A stretch of 64,000 nt of DNA from Nigrospora sphaerica. Its lineage: Eukaryota; Ascomycota; Sordariomycetes; Amphisphaeriales; Apiosporaceae. The translations under genes and the position numbers were made by a program. Where the stretch lies: positions 3,092,501-3,156,500 of the forward strand of contig JAGVVL010000018.1 of NCBI GenBank assembly GCA_018287875.1, read 5' to 3'. Under the pieces are notes generated by a model. That model had not been told where the DNA came from, did not search any database, and saw nothing but the letters and a program-made list of their open reading frames with translations. How positions within the stretch are numbered: position 1 is the stretch's first letter; the number at the start of each line of letters is the position of its first letter. This document shows, one piece after another, positions 34,904 through 45,661 of the stretch.

Positions 34904-35896
34904 TCAAAGCATATCCGCCATGCCACCACAAATATCCACCGACTCGTAATTCAGACCGAAACCATAAAGTTCCGGAATAATACGGTAGTAAAAGTTTGAC
35001 GCATGATCTGTGCTAGCGAAACCAATGAAGTCGGACATCCATCCCTGGTTTGCGTAGACGCCCCACGTCGCAGCGGCCCATGCAGCCATTTCGTTTTTGT
35101 GGCGGTCGTTAAGAAGCGACTTTTTTCTTTGCGTAAAAGAGATCTTAAAACCGTGGGTATCGCGCTTTTCGATGCTCCCAGGGGTGCCAATAGGGCGTGA
35201 GGGGATGTGTAGAACGGCTTGGTTGTCCTCGAACTGGTTGACCACGATGTCCTGCTTGCGGCCACCACCGAGGGCGATGCCTCCAATTTGGACACGAGAC
35301 AGGAGATGGGGCTCGCCATCGCGTCGGACCAGGGCGGCATCGGTTTCGTTTAAGGGGAGAGCGCTGATGGTGTCGTATTGAATCCTGCTGTTCGATAGTG
35401 TTTCGGTCCATTCTCGGAGTGCGTCGTCAATTGTGTAGACACCCCTCTTCTTAGGAAGTATCTCGGGCACTGCGCCGTTGCCTGCATAAACCCCTGCAGC
35501 ATAGTAGATCAAGTTCAAACCAGCCTGAATAGCTGCCACGACTTCGTTGCAATTCTCCCAAATTCCGATTCGACAGATGGTAAGAGCAAAGACAGTGCCC
35601 GCGGCGATGAAACCGGCACTGGATGGGTTAGAATAAGTTTGTTCATGTGCGTACAAACATCAGGCTTACGTGTGCTTGCTGGTACCAATTGTGGTTATCA
35701 CCAAGTTCAGGCGTCTGCACTCCCAGCGCTTCTCCAAGTTAGAGAGCGCCAAGTGAGCTTCGTTGATGCTGTAGTCTTCAGCATAACCTGATGGTAGCGT
35801 TGCCAGAGCGGACTCCGTGACGAAGTCAGCTGTAGGCGCCGCCATAGACTGTTCCATGGCAACCAAGGCCCAGGTAATGCAATGAAGAAACTTCAT
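34904..35896 (-). CDS. Secreted precursor with multiple dibasic (Kex2-type) sites
   Basis: Two exons, 35896-35670 and 35618-34904, give 313 residues (donor GTAAGC, acceptor CCAG, intron 51 nt). A signal peptide covers about 1-20. Dibasic pairs lie at 56-57, 133-134, 174-175 and 227-228, three of them Lys-Arg and one Arg-Arg, the pattern of a Kex2-cleaved secretory precursor. The segment 58-132 holds two hydrophobic stretches and Cys 60, 91 and 99. The C-terminal segment 229-313 has a lone Cys near its end. This order resembles yeast killer preprotoxins (processed subunits plus a hydrophobic segment), but I know of no homologue from sequence alone. Function is inference: a secreted multi-part peptide or toxin-like protein. 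The sequence context, with broken genes around it, suggests an accessory locus. Confidence 0.6.
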
Positions 35897-36033
35897 CTTG
35901 CGATGCGTGAGTAAATAAATTTGAGAATTGGGTTATCTCAAAGTGAATGAAGAAGGATTTAGCTAACACAGCAAGTGATTGTACCGAGCGAGTTGGTGAG
36001 GATCTTGAGTAGCTAGGTGAGAAATGCACCTAA

Positions 36034-36041
36034 TATTTATA
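36034..36041 (-). promoter_or_regulatory. TATA box of the dibasic-site precursor gene
   Basis: TATAAATA on the minus strand lies 138 bases upstream of the ATG at 35896, in otherwise AT-rich sequence. Confidence 0.45.
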
Positions 36042-37032
36042 CGCCAACTTCAGATGGAAAAATGACCAGTAAATAGGAAGGTGATGTACGGAAGAAAACA
36101 AACACTTGAGGAGCGTAGTGAGTTCAACAAACGCTGTACCATGTGCCTACTGACGACGCAACAGCCTGAAAAAAAAAACATATTTACTTCCGAGGCATAC
36201 TATGGAGAGCTCGTTTAGCCAGCTCCGCATACTCCGCGTATCGCAGTGGCTTAGGTGCATGAGATCCAAGTAGCGGTATGGAGCGTCAGCCCCCAAGGCG
36301 AACCAAACAACAACCAGGCTGTCACACGGGAAGACCCGAGGATTTGGTAGCGACGCATGCATGGACAAAACCCATTCTCAGTCCTGCAAGGAAGTGTTGG
36401 CAAATGAAAGACCTATGGGATGATACATGGAAGGGGACGGAACTCATGCCGAATTACCCGCGCTGCCATACCGCAATAGCCTATGTGAGCGATCCTCCCA
36501 AAGCCCTTGTCATCCGTCATGGCCGACATCGGCTGTGCGCTTCTGATACGCGCCAATCTGCTGGTATAGCCTCTGATTCTGGTGCCAATCTCGGTGCTAG
36601 TGACGCAGAAGTTGCCACTGTAAGTGATACGTAGAGTAAAGCACGGCGCGTGATGGCGGTCATCGCTGGCGAGGTTGACTGCCTCCACAGCCCTCGAGCA
36701 CTCACAAGAGCACCAACTCCAAAATACGCACTGAGCGCTACACAAGTACCTATATATTCTTAGCAAAAACTTTTAACAACAAGACCTGCATCGTGCAAGC
36801 AAGGGTCATGGGCGCTCGACGGCGTACTGTGGTACGCGCCGGGCACGGTCGTACAATTATAGCCGATCAATTGAGGACGACGTGTAGGCGACAAACTATT
36901 ACATGCGGCAAGGGTAAGTATGTGACCAATAATGGACCAACAGGGGACGCTGCACTAGGCCGTCTCCCGTACCTAGTGAGTGGCAGGCATTAACCTGCGC
37001 GCTTATTCTCAAAGGCCCCCCTTTCTCTTTTC

Positions 37033-37057
37033 CCCGAATGCCCTGCAGGCATTCGGG
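37033..37057 (+). repeat. Perfect 10-bp inverted repeat with 5-base loop
   Basis: CCCGAATGCC and GGCATTCGGG are separated by CTGCA. They would form a stable hairpin in DNA or RNA. No transcript unit is apparent around it. Confidence 0.8.
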
Positions 37058-37664
37058 TGGCGGAGAGGCTCGGTGTTGGAGGGAAGCTCAACTGGTGTAG
37101 CACTTGTTTTAGTTGATGGATGTCGAAAGCGGCCGACCAGAGCCTAATCGCCCACATATACTATAGGCAGCCTGGCACTCCTGCGCAACATATGATTGCT
37201 TCGGTTAACATAAGTCGTGGGCCGATGGGTTCGTCCCATGATTCCGCGGGCCGTGGCTCGGCGCTATTGTTGCTCCCTAATACTTCTTACCAATCATGAG
37301 GGCTGGTAGACCCCGCTACCATCCCATAAGAATCACTTAGCGCCTCCCATTCGCCTTCGTTTCTCATATAGGCCCCGTAAATGCAACGTGCCACTGCAGA
37401 ATGGAGCATGCGAAGCTAGAAACTCATATAGCAAACGGATAAACGGCATAGAGGTTAAGCTCGAGTAAACCTCATTAAGCCTTAGTGCGGAACAGCAGGA
37501 GTAAACGACAGAAGTCGATAAGTTCGCTCTCTCTAGTTGTCTTTTCCTTTTACTTCGTTCGCCATATAACTTCTTCTCTTCCGTCGTTTCCATCCCTTCC
37601 CGTTGAGTGCATGAATCATCATTAAGCGCACATTCTAAATAGTCATCCCACGGTCAAGGCGACC

Positions 37665-37974
37665 ATGGCAAGCCCTATTCAGAAACAAGACCCTACAGCT
37701 ACCCGAGAGAAGCCGAAGTACCAAAGCCGCGTGATCGCCTTCATTCGGAGCCCACAGACGTAAGCCACAAAATCTTGAAGATATCTGACCTGGAGCTAAT
37801 ATAGTCATCTTCGGTATAATTAGACCGTTTATGATCGCGAATTTCGCTATGTTCATACAATTAGTCCTTCAGTTTCGTCTCGGCTGGGCAGATGCTGCGC
37901 AGTACGTACTTGCGATATGGTATGGTTTGTCCATAGTACACCGAGTCGGGGTGGTATATATAGGCCACCTGTAG
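37665..37974 (+). pseudogene. Broken two-exon membrane-protein gene
   Basis: An ATG at 37665 (GACCATGG context) starts 31 codons that end at a good donor (GTAAGC at 37760). A branch-like GCTAAT and acceptor ATATAG follow at 37804. The spliced frame hits a stop within six codons. One base later a frame with a strong hydrophobic, Trp/Tyr-rich pattern runs to a stop at 37974 (about two membrane spans). This fits a small membrane-protein gene with a one-base frameshift just after the intron. It could also be chance, since the region is AT-rich. Confidence 0.3.
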
Positions 37975-39170
37975 TGAGACCGGGCCAGGGCTCTTATGTT
38001 AGCCTTAATTAAGGATGGGCAGACATATAGGTCAGCCTCAGCAGCCTAGTTCGCAGTCAGAGACACCATGCAATTTTTCCCTCTTTTATTACACTGCTAC
38101 ACTTGGGTGCAGTATTTCACACTCGTTTCTGACTGTTATGAACCTCCTACGCCTTCATACGTTGGGTAACACCTTCATCAACAGTATCCTCATCCAATTG
38201 ACCTTTTGGGGTCGACTTCACGACCGTGTCTTTCCACCAGACTTCCTACAGGTTGGGGTTTCTTGGTTCCAGTAGAAGAATTTTATAGTATAATATTAAA
38301 CCGACTAAATAATGAATAGTGAAGGTTATATATATGGTCATATTACGTAAATTTCTTCAATATCAATTGCAGCGCTCACTGGTCCAACCGTCTCCGCATT
38401 TCACGTCCAACGGCGTCAACGAAACAGAGGCTTAAAATTTACATGCCACACTTTGAATATGACACCAGTTACAACAAACGCTTGAGGTAGCAAGTATTGT
38501 CCGAAAATCCGAAGTACAACTGAAGCCATGGTGAAATTCGTATCTCCAGGATTTGGTAGGACATACTCCTCGGCAGAGCAGAAACTCTGGGAAGTAGCTT
38601 CAGTGGCTCTATACCATCGTTCTCTCCCGATCACAGTTGTATTCTCCCTTTCTATTTAAATGAAGTTAGAGACCTCTGGCGACCAAGAAATGGGATCCAG
38701 ATATGGTGCTCGGTGAAATCCCCGAGGCCAGCCGATATTAGGTGGGGAACCAGATTGCGGAGGGCCGTCGAACGGGCGGGTGTAATAATGGAGTCAATTG
38801 GGATCAGCCGTATTTTCATGTGACCGGTAGTTTAAAAACAGCCCTTGCCTTTGATGCATTCAAAATAACGTGACTGCACTGTGACGGGAACAAGAATCAA
38901 AAACATGTCTCAACCTACAATCGTCAAGGTCGGCAAGGTGTTCCGTGCCTACAAAGTATTCACCGCAGTTTTGAGGCACGCAAAAGTCCAAATACACCCA
39001 TTTTCTGCCTCCACGGTGGAATGCCTTGTTGCTTATTTCGTACAAAGACTTTGGGCAGGAAATGCGCAATCTGAACTCATCACCGACTGTAAGCGGGCTT
39101 GTACGATCATGTTTCTGCACTCGTGGGCATGCGACTTGGCTATTTTGCGTCCAAGTTCCAAGGTTCCGCT
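37975..39170. other. Gene-poor AT-rich stretch
   Basis: About 1.2 kb with scattered AT-rich blocks (for example 38280-38360). An ORF at 38881-39297 runs through it and has no domain in its first half. No repeat was recognised. Confidence 0.4.
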
Positions 39171-39440
39171 AAGTTCTCGCAGCGCGGCTCCATTATGGAC
39201 GGAGCCGCGCTCGTTAGGGATCTCGAGTTGGGCCAGATCGGAAGCGACGGCCAGGAAGTGTTCGAAAACGAGCCCCGAGTCCAGCCCGGCTTGCTAAACC
39301 GTCCCCGGGCGGTACTCCTGCCGCACATCGGGACGATGACCATAGATATACAGATAAGCAGTCTTGCGAGTGAAGCCTCTTGGCACGGGGGGAGACTAAC
39401 ATCAGCAATAGAAAAATACGGAGGTTTTCGTCCTTGTTAA
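39171..39440 (+). pseudogene. D-2-hydroxyacid dehydrogenase C-terminal relic
   Basis: Within an ORF of 113 codons, residues 30-86 match the late part of D-isomer-specific 2-hydroxyacid dehydrogenases: an RGS-x-x-D motif, an ALVRDLE-type helix, VFENEP with the catalytic Glu, and the LPHIGT segment with the catalytic His. The N-terminal domain and the NAD-binding GxGxxG are missing, and no ATG-led frame restores them. The stretch ends soon after the His motif in unrelated sequence. It is a pseudogene fragment of a glyoxylate/hydroxypyruvate reductase-type enzyme. Confidence 0.7.
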
Positions 39441-40464
39441 CGCTAAGAGTGCTCTCATATAGGGTAAGCTGCTGATGACGGTCCCGGCACCAGCATTGGT
39501 TACGTCGGACATATGATTACAGTGTACGCATCGGTGCTTCATGTTGAGGCCAGCTTGCGGAACCCGGACGCTTTGGATTTGCCTTGAAAAGAAAAAATGT
39601 ACTGCCAAGCATCCACTACTTCTGATATGTCGTCCAGCGCGTTAAAGAGATGCTGTTAGAACATAGGATGTCTCGCGGCTAACCTCTCACATTGGACAGG
39701 AACTTATATCGAGGCCGGCTTCCCGTCATTATCTCTGGGGCGTTGAGTGAATAGCTGCGGTGGTAGACACAGATACGTGGGTGTAAGTGTTTCCGGACCT
39801 TTTAGGCAGCGGACTGGCTTTATGTAGCTTCAGGTTTTCGTACTTGCTCACGAGTGCATTGCAATTGCCACGGTGAGGAGCAGATATGGAGGGTTAATAG
39901 TATACATGGCTCTCAATACAGTCTGAAAATGCCGACCGTGGGCTACCCTTTCTAAACACTCAAATAGTAAAACTAACCTTACGCGCTTTGGAGTGCCGAT
40001 CTTCGAAATTTTGACTGTCTACAATTTTTGGCTGATTGACTTGTCGATTTCTAAAGGAGCGCACTTATACCCACGTCGGTGCTAAATGGAGCGGGGACAC
40101 TACTTCACAAAAGCACTCGAAATTGCCATATATCAGTCAATTTATGACGTTTTAGTAATTTAGAAACCAACGAGCTTGAAATTACTGCCTGAGAAACAAC
40201 ATGTAACGTCATAGAGAAGACGGGAAACAGCCCTTCTTCTATGCGCGGATTATCATGCGAACGCTACCTGCGCGTCGCGCGCAGATGCCCCACTTGTACT
40301 TTTGGTATCGACAACAGCTAATGTTGCCCCACTAAAACTTTTCTTGACTGATTCGTATCTGCCCTCCAGCTTTTTCCCCAAGACGGCGATCATCAATCTT
40401 CAGGTACCGCACCACCACAGCCCGCAGGCGCCCGCTGCCCTCGACCTGCCCCTCGCCAATTGGC
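39441..40464. other. AT-rich intergenic stretch
   Basis: About 1 kb. It is AT-rich until about 40.35 kb, with no ORF above 60 codons that looks coding. The last 130 bases before 40465 become C-rich and are the likely leader of the Rpa43 gene. Confidence 0.5.
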
Positions 40465-41898
40465 ATGTCGGTCACTGTAACCGAAACCAAGAGCAACATG
40501 GCGCCCTCCAGCGACAAAAAGTCGAAGCGCGACAAGGCCGAGAAGAGCGAGCACAAGTCGTCAAAGAAACGACTTCGAGAGGCACAGGAGGCCGAAGCTG
40601 CCGAGGTCGAGCACCAACACAAGCGCGCCAAGAGTGAGGTGCCTACGGTCGCCGACGAGGAAGAAGCGCCGCAGGTGGAAAGGAAGAAGAAGAAGAAGGA
40701 CAGAAAGCCCAAGGAAGATGCGGCCGAGGACGAGCAGCCCGCCGAGGAGGCGGTAGAGACGAGCGCCAAGAAAGAAAAGAAGAAGAAGAAGAAGCACTCA
40801 GACCCTGAACCTGTGCGTGTGGAAGTGCCAGTGGCCGACGATGTGGCACCTGGTATTTCCAACGAAAATACCCAGATCGACACCGAAGAGCGGAAACACA
40901 AGAAAGAAAAGAAGAAAGACAAGCACCGGAAAAAGGAGGAGCCCGTCGAGCCTAGCACTGCCGACGCCATGGATATCGACACGATTCCGGATGCGACCGC
41001 CGGTGGCTCTTTTGGCGAACTGCCCCCGCAGCCGTTTCCATTTTACACGCAGACGGTATCCCAATACCTGGCTCTCTACCCCTCAGGCATGGTCGAGCCC
41101 GTCGAAGGCTATGTCGACCAGCACCTCAAGCCGCTGCTCAACCGCTACGTGCCCGAGTTCAAGGGCGTCCTTCTGGGTTACCGCAAAGTGCGCGTTGGCG
41201 AGGCGCCCGGCAAGGCCTCTCTGACCGAAGAAAGCGACATGGCGGACGAAGCCCTCCTTGAGTCCATCGACGAGTATGCCGTGTGTTTTGGCTGGCTGAC
41301 GGCCGAGGTCGATCTGTTCAAGCCATCGCGCGGGGCCGTATTGGAGGGCGTGGTGAACCTCCAGACTGAGGGTCACCTAGGTGTTGTGTGCTGGGACATG
41401 TTCAACGCGTCCATCGAGGCCGCCCGCTTGCCCGAGGGCTGGCAATGGGTCAGCCTGCTGGGCAAGGACAAAGCCACGCTGCCCACCCCGGAACCGGCGC
41501 ACGAGGGCGAGACGGCCGAGGGCGGGGGCGAGGGCCAGGTTCTCACGGATGATGTGGCGCAGCTGCACACGACGGGCTACTGGGTGAACGAGAAGGGCGA
41601 GAAGGTGCGCACGATCCAGTTCCGGGTCAAGAACTACGAGGTGGGCCACAGTGGCGACTACGGGTTCCTGAGCATCGAGGGCACCATGCTCAGCGAGGAG
41701 GACGAGAAGAGGAAGGTGGCGGACGAGCTTGAGTGGCAGCGCCGGCGCCGTCTGCGGCACGGCGGCCAGCTGCGGCGCGAGCACAAGCGTTTGCCGGCCT
41801 TCAGCATGACCAAGTTTGGCGGAGAGGACGAGGAGGAGCAGATTAACCCGTCCGAGACAGCGCAGGCCCTATCCGAGGCACTCGCCGTGGAGGAATAG
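40465..41898 (+). CDS. RPA43: RNA polymerase I subunit Rpa43
   Basis: This is a single exon of 477 residues. The first about 165 residues are low-complexity with Lys/Glu runs, a likely nuclear/nucleolar-targeting tail. The conserved Rpb7-like N-terminal domain follows (about 200-290), with the motif GYVDQHLKPLL. The OB/S1-like domain (about 290-420) contains LEGVVNLQTEGHLGVVCWDMFN. The C-terminal part has the conserved lid and a basic stretch. Rpa43 with Rpa14 forms the Pol I stalk and binds the initiation factor Rrn3, so it works in rRNA transcription in the nucleolus. The long Lys-rich N-terminus is longer than in budding yeast but is usual in filamentous fungi. The opposite-strand ORFs are shadows. 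Confidence 0.93.
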   Translation: MSVTVTETKSNMAPSSDKKSKRDKAEKSEHKSSKKRLREAQEAEAAEVEHQHKRAKSEVPTVADEEEAPQVERKKKKKDRKPKEDAAEDEQPAEEAVETSAKKEKKKKKKHSDPEPVRVEVPVADDVAPGISNENTQIDTEERKHKKEKKKDKHRKKEEPVEPSTADAMDIDTIPDATAGGSFGELPPQPFPFYTQTVSQYLALYPSGMVEPVEGYVDQHLKPLLNRYVPEFKGVLLGYRKVRVGEAPGKASLTEESDMADEALLESIDEYAVCFGWLTAEVDLFKPSRGAVLEGVVNLQTEGHLGVVCWDMFNASIEAARLPEGWQWVSLLGKDKATLPTPEPAHEGETAEGGGEGQVLTDDVAQLHTTGYWVNEKGEKVRTIQFRVKNYEVGHSGDYGFLSIEGTMLSEEDEKRKVADELEWQRRRRLRHGGQLRREHKRLPAFSMTKFGGEDEEEQINPSETAQALSEALAVEE

Positions 41899-42614
41899 AT
41901 GGGCCGAATTGGCTGCTACTACGTGTTTGACAAAGGGAGTTGGGCGTGCTGTGTAGTTTAATAGAGTACGGGCATCCTGTGGAAACCTACGGCGGACGGA
42001 ATACCCTTGCCCCTATCTCTATTGCTTCGCTACTTGCCAAACACCTGCACTGGGTGCCGAAGTGCAGTCGTTCCTGGATGGTGGCTGGTCGTAGCGTCGC
42101 TGCATCTGTGCCGCAGTCAGACCGCGATTATGCTGGTTTTAAGGTTGTTTCCGGCACCTGCGTGTCAACGGGTGCAAATCAGAGTTATTTACTAGCCGGG
42201 AAGACATCATATACCGGCAGAGACTGCCCAGCAGTTGAGGGACGAATGCTTGCGATGCATCCCAGACAGCAGTTGTTCCTGCGTCATAGGCACCAATTGG
42301 GCCTCTACTGGACCCCGGATTTCCGTCGCGTCCCACCTAAAGCGGTCGAGCTAACGGGCGGCTCGGTAACCGGGACGTGGGGGGAAACAGTGGCTGCACA
42401 CTTCCACTTTCCGACGTCTCGCCATCATCGCCCCCTCATTCCTCCCCTACATCTACACCTCCTGGATCCCGTTTTCTACAGCGAGTCGACATCCCTCCAC
42501 TGCCATATCTGGGCGCTATGAGACTCGCTGTGTTCGGGGCACCGCAACTTCGTTAGACAGAATTGATCTCATCAGTTCGCCGTGACTTGCTTCCAACCCC
42601 GACCGCTGCGCACC
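41899..42614. other. Intergenic, promoter of the MFS gene
   Basis: About 700 bases. A 193-codon ORF (41940-42521) crosses it on the plus strand but has no coding bias or domain and is judged chance. The final C/T-rich part is the likely leader of the MFS gene. Confidence 0.5.
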
Positions 42615-44248
42615 ATGGCTTCAGATCTGCGCCAGTGTATGCGCGATGTATCGCCCTATCTGCTGCTGCTGATCGCCGTCAGCACATTGGGGCCTCTGCA
42701 GTTCGGCCTCCACCTGGTAAGAGCCGTGGCCAACATCGATAGGAGACTTGCGCCCTCCTGATGACTGACGTCCCGTGTCCCCCCCGCTTCCAGGCCGAAC
42801 TCAACGCCCCCGAAGCCGTGATTACCTGCCGGCAAAAATCCATCGCAACGCGACTCGTCCATGCCCTGTTCTCCCGTTCCTCTAACGATGCCGTTGCCGC
42901 GGCTGCGCTGCCCGACTGCATTCCCATGGATAACGCGGCCTTCGCGGCCGTGTCGAGCATCTTCACGGCGGGCGGGCTGATGGGCGCGCTGGGTGGCGGG
43001 CCGACGTCGTCGCGCAAGGGGCGGTTGTTCGCCATGCGGCTGACGAGTCTTTTCTTCGTTGTCGGGTCCGCGATCGAGACGCTCGCCAGCGCCGTGCCCG
43101 TGTTGGCTCTAGGCCGGTTACTGTCGGGCGTCGGCGCCGGCGCCTCGACTGTCATCGTGCCGCTCTACATCAGCGAGATCGCGCCGCCGCGCGAGCGCGG
43201 CTTCTTCGGCGTCATGACGCAGATCAGCATCAACGTCGGCATCGTCGCCACCCAGACCCTGGGCTACTTCCTGAGTCACGGGTCCGCCTGGCGTTGGGCT
43301 CTCGGGGCCGGCGTCCTCATCGCCGTCGTTCAGGGGCTCGGCCTCCTGATCATCCCCGAGAGCCCCGCCTGGCTCGCCGCCCACACCAGCGTCGCCCGCG
43401 CCAAGACGGTCCTCCAGCGCATCCGCGGCCGCGACTACGACATCCAGGAGGAGGTTGATGCCTGGGCAGCCGACGCCGTCGTCCCCGAGGAGGAGGGCCT
43501 GTTGCAGGGCGACTCGCCTGCGGCGGAAAGCCCTTCGGCCGGCGCAGAGCCCCGTCCCAGCTCGTCCAAGGCCGACGGCGGCTCTGTCGGGCACATGAGC
43601 ATTCTCCAAGTCGTCCGCGACCCCGTGACGCGGCCCGCCATCATCGCGGTCGTGGGTATCATGCTCTCGCAGCAACTGTGCGGCATCAACTCCATCATCA
43701 TGTACTCGACGTCGCTGCTGGCGGACCTGCTGCCCATCAGCTCCGCGCTACTTACGATCCTCGTGTCCGTCATCAATCTGATCACCACGGTCGCGTGCGC
43801 GCCGCTGCCCGACAAGCTCGGCCGCAAGACGTGCCTGCTGCTGTCCATTGCGGGCCAGGGTACAAGCGCCTTCTGCCTGGCGCTCTCCATCTTGTACGAG
43901 ACCAAAATCTTGAGCGCCGTGCTCGTCCTCTTCTTCGTCGGCTTTTTCGCCGTCGGCCTCGGCCCCGTCCCTTTCATCATGGCCTCGGAAATGGTGGGCC
44001 AGGAGGCCGTCGGCGCCGCGCAGAGCTGGGCCCTCTGTGGCAGCTACGTCGCCACCTTCCTCGTCGCCCAGTTCTTCCCCATCGTCAACCAGGCGCTCAA
44101 CGCCGCCCTCGGCGGCGCCGGCTGGGTCTACTTCATCTTCACCGCCCTCGCCGCCGTCTGCGGCGCCTTCGTCTGGTTCCGCGTCCCCGAGACCCGGGGC
44201 CGCAAGAACGCCGACGAGGTCTGGGGCCGGGCGCGCCGCCTGGACTGA
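42615..44248 (+). CDS. MFS sugar-transporter-like membrane protein (Vps73-like)
   Basis: Two exons, 42615-42716 and 42794-44248, give 518 residues (donor GTAAGA, acceptor CCAG, 77-nt intron). Twelve hydrophobic spans are evident. The sugar-porter signatures are present: GRLLSGVGAGAS after span 4, PESPAWL after span 6, QQLCGINSI in span 7, DKLGRK and PETRGRK. The closest named family is the fungal Vps73/MFS glucose transporter-like group. A polar Ser/Pro-rich cytosolic loop (about 245-290) is longer than usual. The transported sugar cannot be told, because the substrate-defining residues were not compared. By family knowledge it sits in the plasma or vacuolar membrane. Confidence 0.9.
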
Positions 44249-44721
44249 GGAGGGCCGGAAAGGCGCGGGGGAGAGTCGGTAGCCGTGGGCTCGGCGAGGA
44301 AGAGGGGGCAGGTGGGAGAAAGCGATGCCCGGTATACGTGTGAACATTGTTGTCTTCGTTTAAGTAGAGCAAGCGGTGCATAGCGATAGCAGGACAAAGC
44401 AAGTGCTAGTTACAAGAATCCTCGATGCCTGTTCAGCAGATCGCAGCTGTGAAATAACACGCAACAACAATGTCGTTCTGCTTACTGGTTCATGATGACA
44501 TGCACAATCATATACTCCAATGTAATTCCGCCCCTGTTCCTATTTTCCTGACGAATCGTTGTAAAATTACGCTGTTGAATGCCAGATACGGTTGTTTCGT
44601 ATTTCCTTTTTACGCCGGTTTATGCAGGTCTCGTAATGCCACCTACATACAGAAACCTGCCGATTGGGCAGGTCTGGAGCTATGCTGTGAAAGATGCGGG
44701 CCCTCCACACACTGGCACCTT
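44249..44721. other. Convergent intergenic region
   Basis: 470 bases between the MFS gene and the racemase gene, which converge. No ORF or repeat of note was seen. Confidence 0.55.
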
Positions 44722-45661
44722 TCACTTGGCGGCGTCCTGGCCGAAGCGAGCGCGCGCGCCCTCGCGCCAGCGCATGTGCTTGACGAGCTCCTCGGCCTGC
44801 ATGACGGCGGCGCGGACGCCGTCAACGACGTGGAGCTCGTCGTAGGCGAAGGCGGGGCCGCGGGCGTCGGCGGCGGCGCGGCGGATGGTGGCCTCGAGGC
44901 CGGCCATGCCGGCGCAGCCCATGACGACGCAGCGGACGTCACCGCGGGCGAGGAGGCGGCGCGTGGCGTCGCGCAGGCGCCGCTCGACCTCGTCGGGGCT
45001 CACGCCGGCGTGGAAGTCGCCGGCGTTGAGGCCCGTCGACTCGACGCCGGCGAAGTGCGTCAGGGCCGAGGCCGCCGGCGTGCCCAGGAAATCCGCCACG
45101 CCCCGCATCAGGTGCTCGACCCAGAACGTGCCCGTCGTTACGATGCCCCATCGCGGCGCCGAGGAAGCAGGCGGGGACGGTCCCGAGGAGGAGGAGGAAG
45201 ACGGCTGCAGGAGCCCCAGCGCCGCCGTCACGCTCGCCTCGAAGATGCCCGTCACGGCCCGCGCGGCCGGCGCACCCGGAAGGGTCCGCAGCGTCCCCAC
45301 CAGCGGGTGCACGCTGTAGCACGCCACCACGATGGCGTCGTACCCGTCCAGCGGCAGCCGGCCGCTCACAACCTCCTCGAGCACGTGGTTGTGGCTCGCC
45401 ACGATGCCGGCGGCGTCGTTGATGCTCGCGGGCGCCGTGGGGGGGCCCGTACAGGTGGTGATGGTGGTGGACTTTTGGGGCGTGGTTTGGTTAGTGCACG
45501 GCCGGTCTCGGGAACCGGAGGCGGCAGGGAAATGGGCGTACCGAGGGGATGTCGATCGAGTCGATGACGGGTTGCAGGCCCGCCGTCATGGACTGGGACG
45601 AGTTGGGGTTCAAGACCAGAATCTTGATGGGTTTCGCCCGGGTGCTGGAAGAGTCCGACAT
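44722..45661 (-). CDS. DCG1: Asp/Glu/hydantoin racemase-like protein (Dcg1 type)
   Basis: Two exons, 45661-45542 and 45471-44722, give 289 residues (donor GTACGC, acceptor AAAAG, 70-nt intron). The N-terminus has the LVLNPNSS motif. Two cysteines expected to act as the proton-shuttling pair lie in VVACYS (about residue 91) and MGCAGM (about residue 226). This is the Asp/Glu racemase superfamily, closest to yeast Dcg1 and hydantoin racemases. In yeast, DCG1 responds to nitrogen catabolite repression. The substrate here is not proven. A Ser-rich insert sits near the middle (about 145-160). The gene converges with the MFS gene. Confidence 0.87.

Larger units (their letters stand above)
35897..37664. 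other. Gene-poor AT-rich stretch with a hairpin
   Basis: About 1.8 kb. It includes the promoter of the dibasic-site precursor and a perfect 10-bp inverted repeat at 37033-37057. Weak ORFs at 36278-36634 (plus) and 36413-36766 (minus) overlap and carry no domain. Confidence 0.45.

Noticed and set aside
41940..42521. 193-codon plus-strand ORF after Rpa43
   Set aside because: No coding bias, no domain, and it spans the Rpa43 3' region and the MFS promoter.
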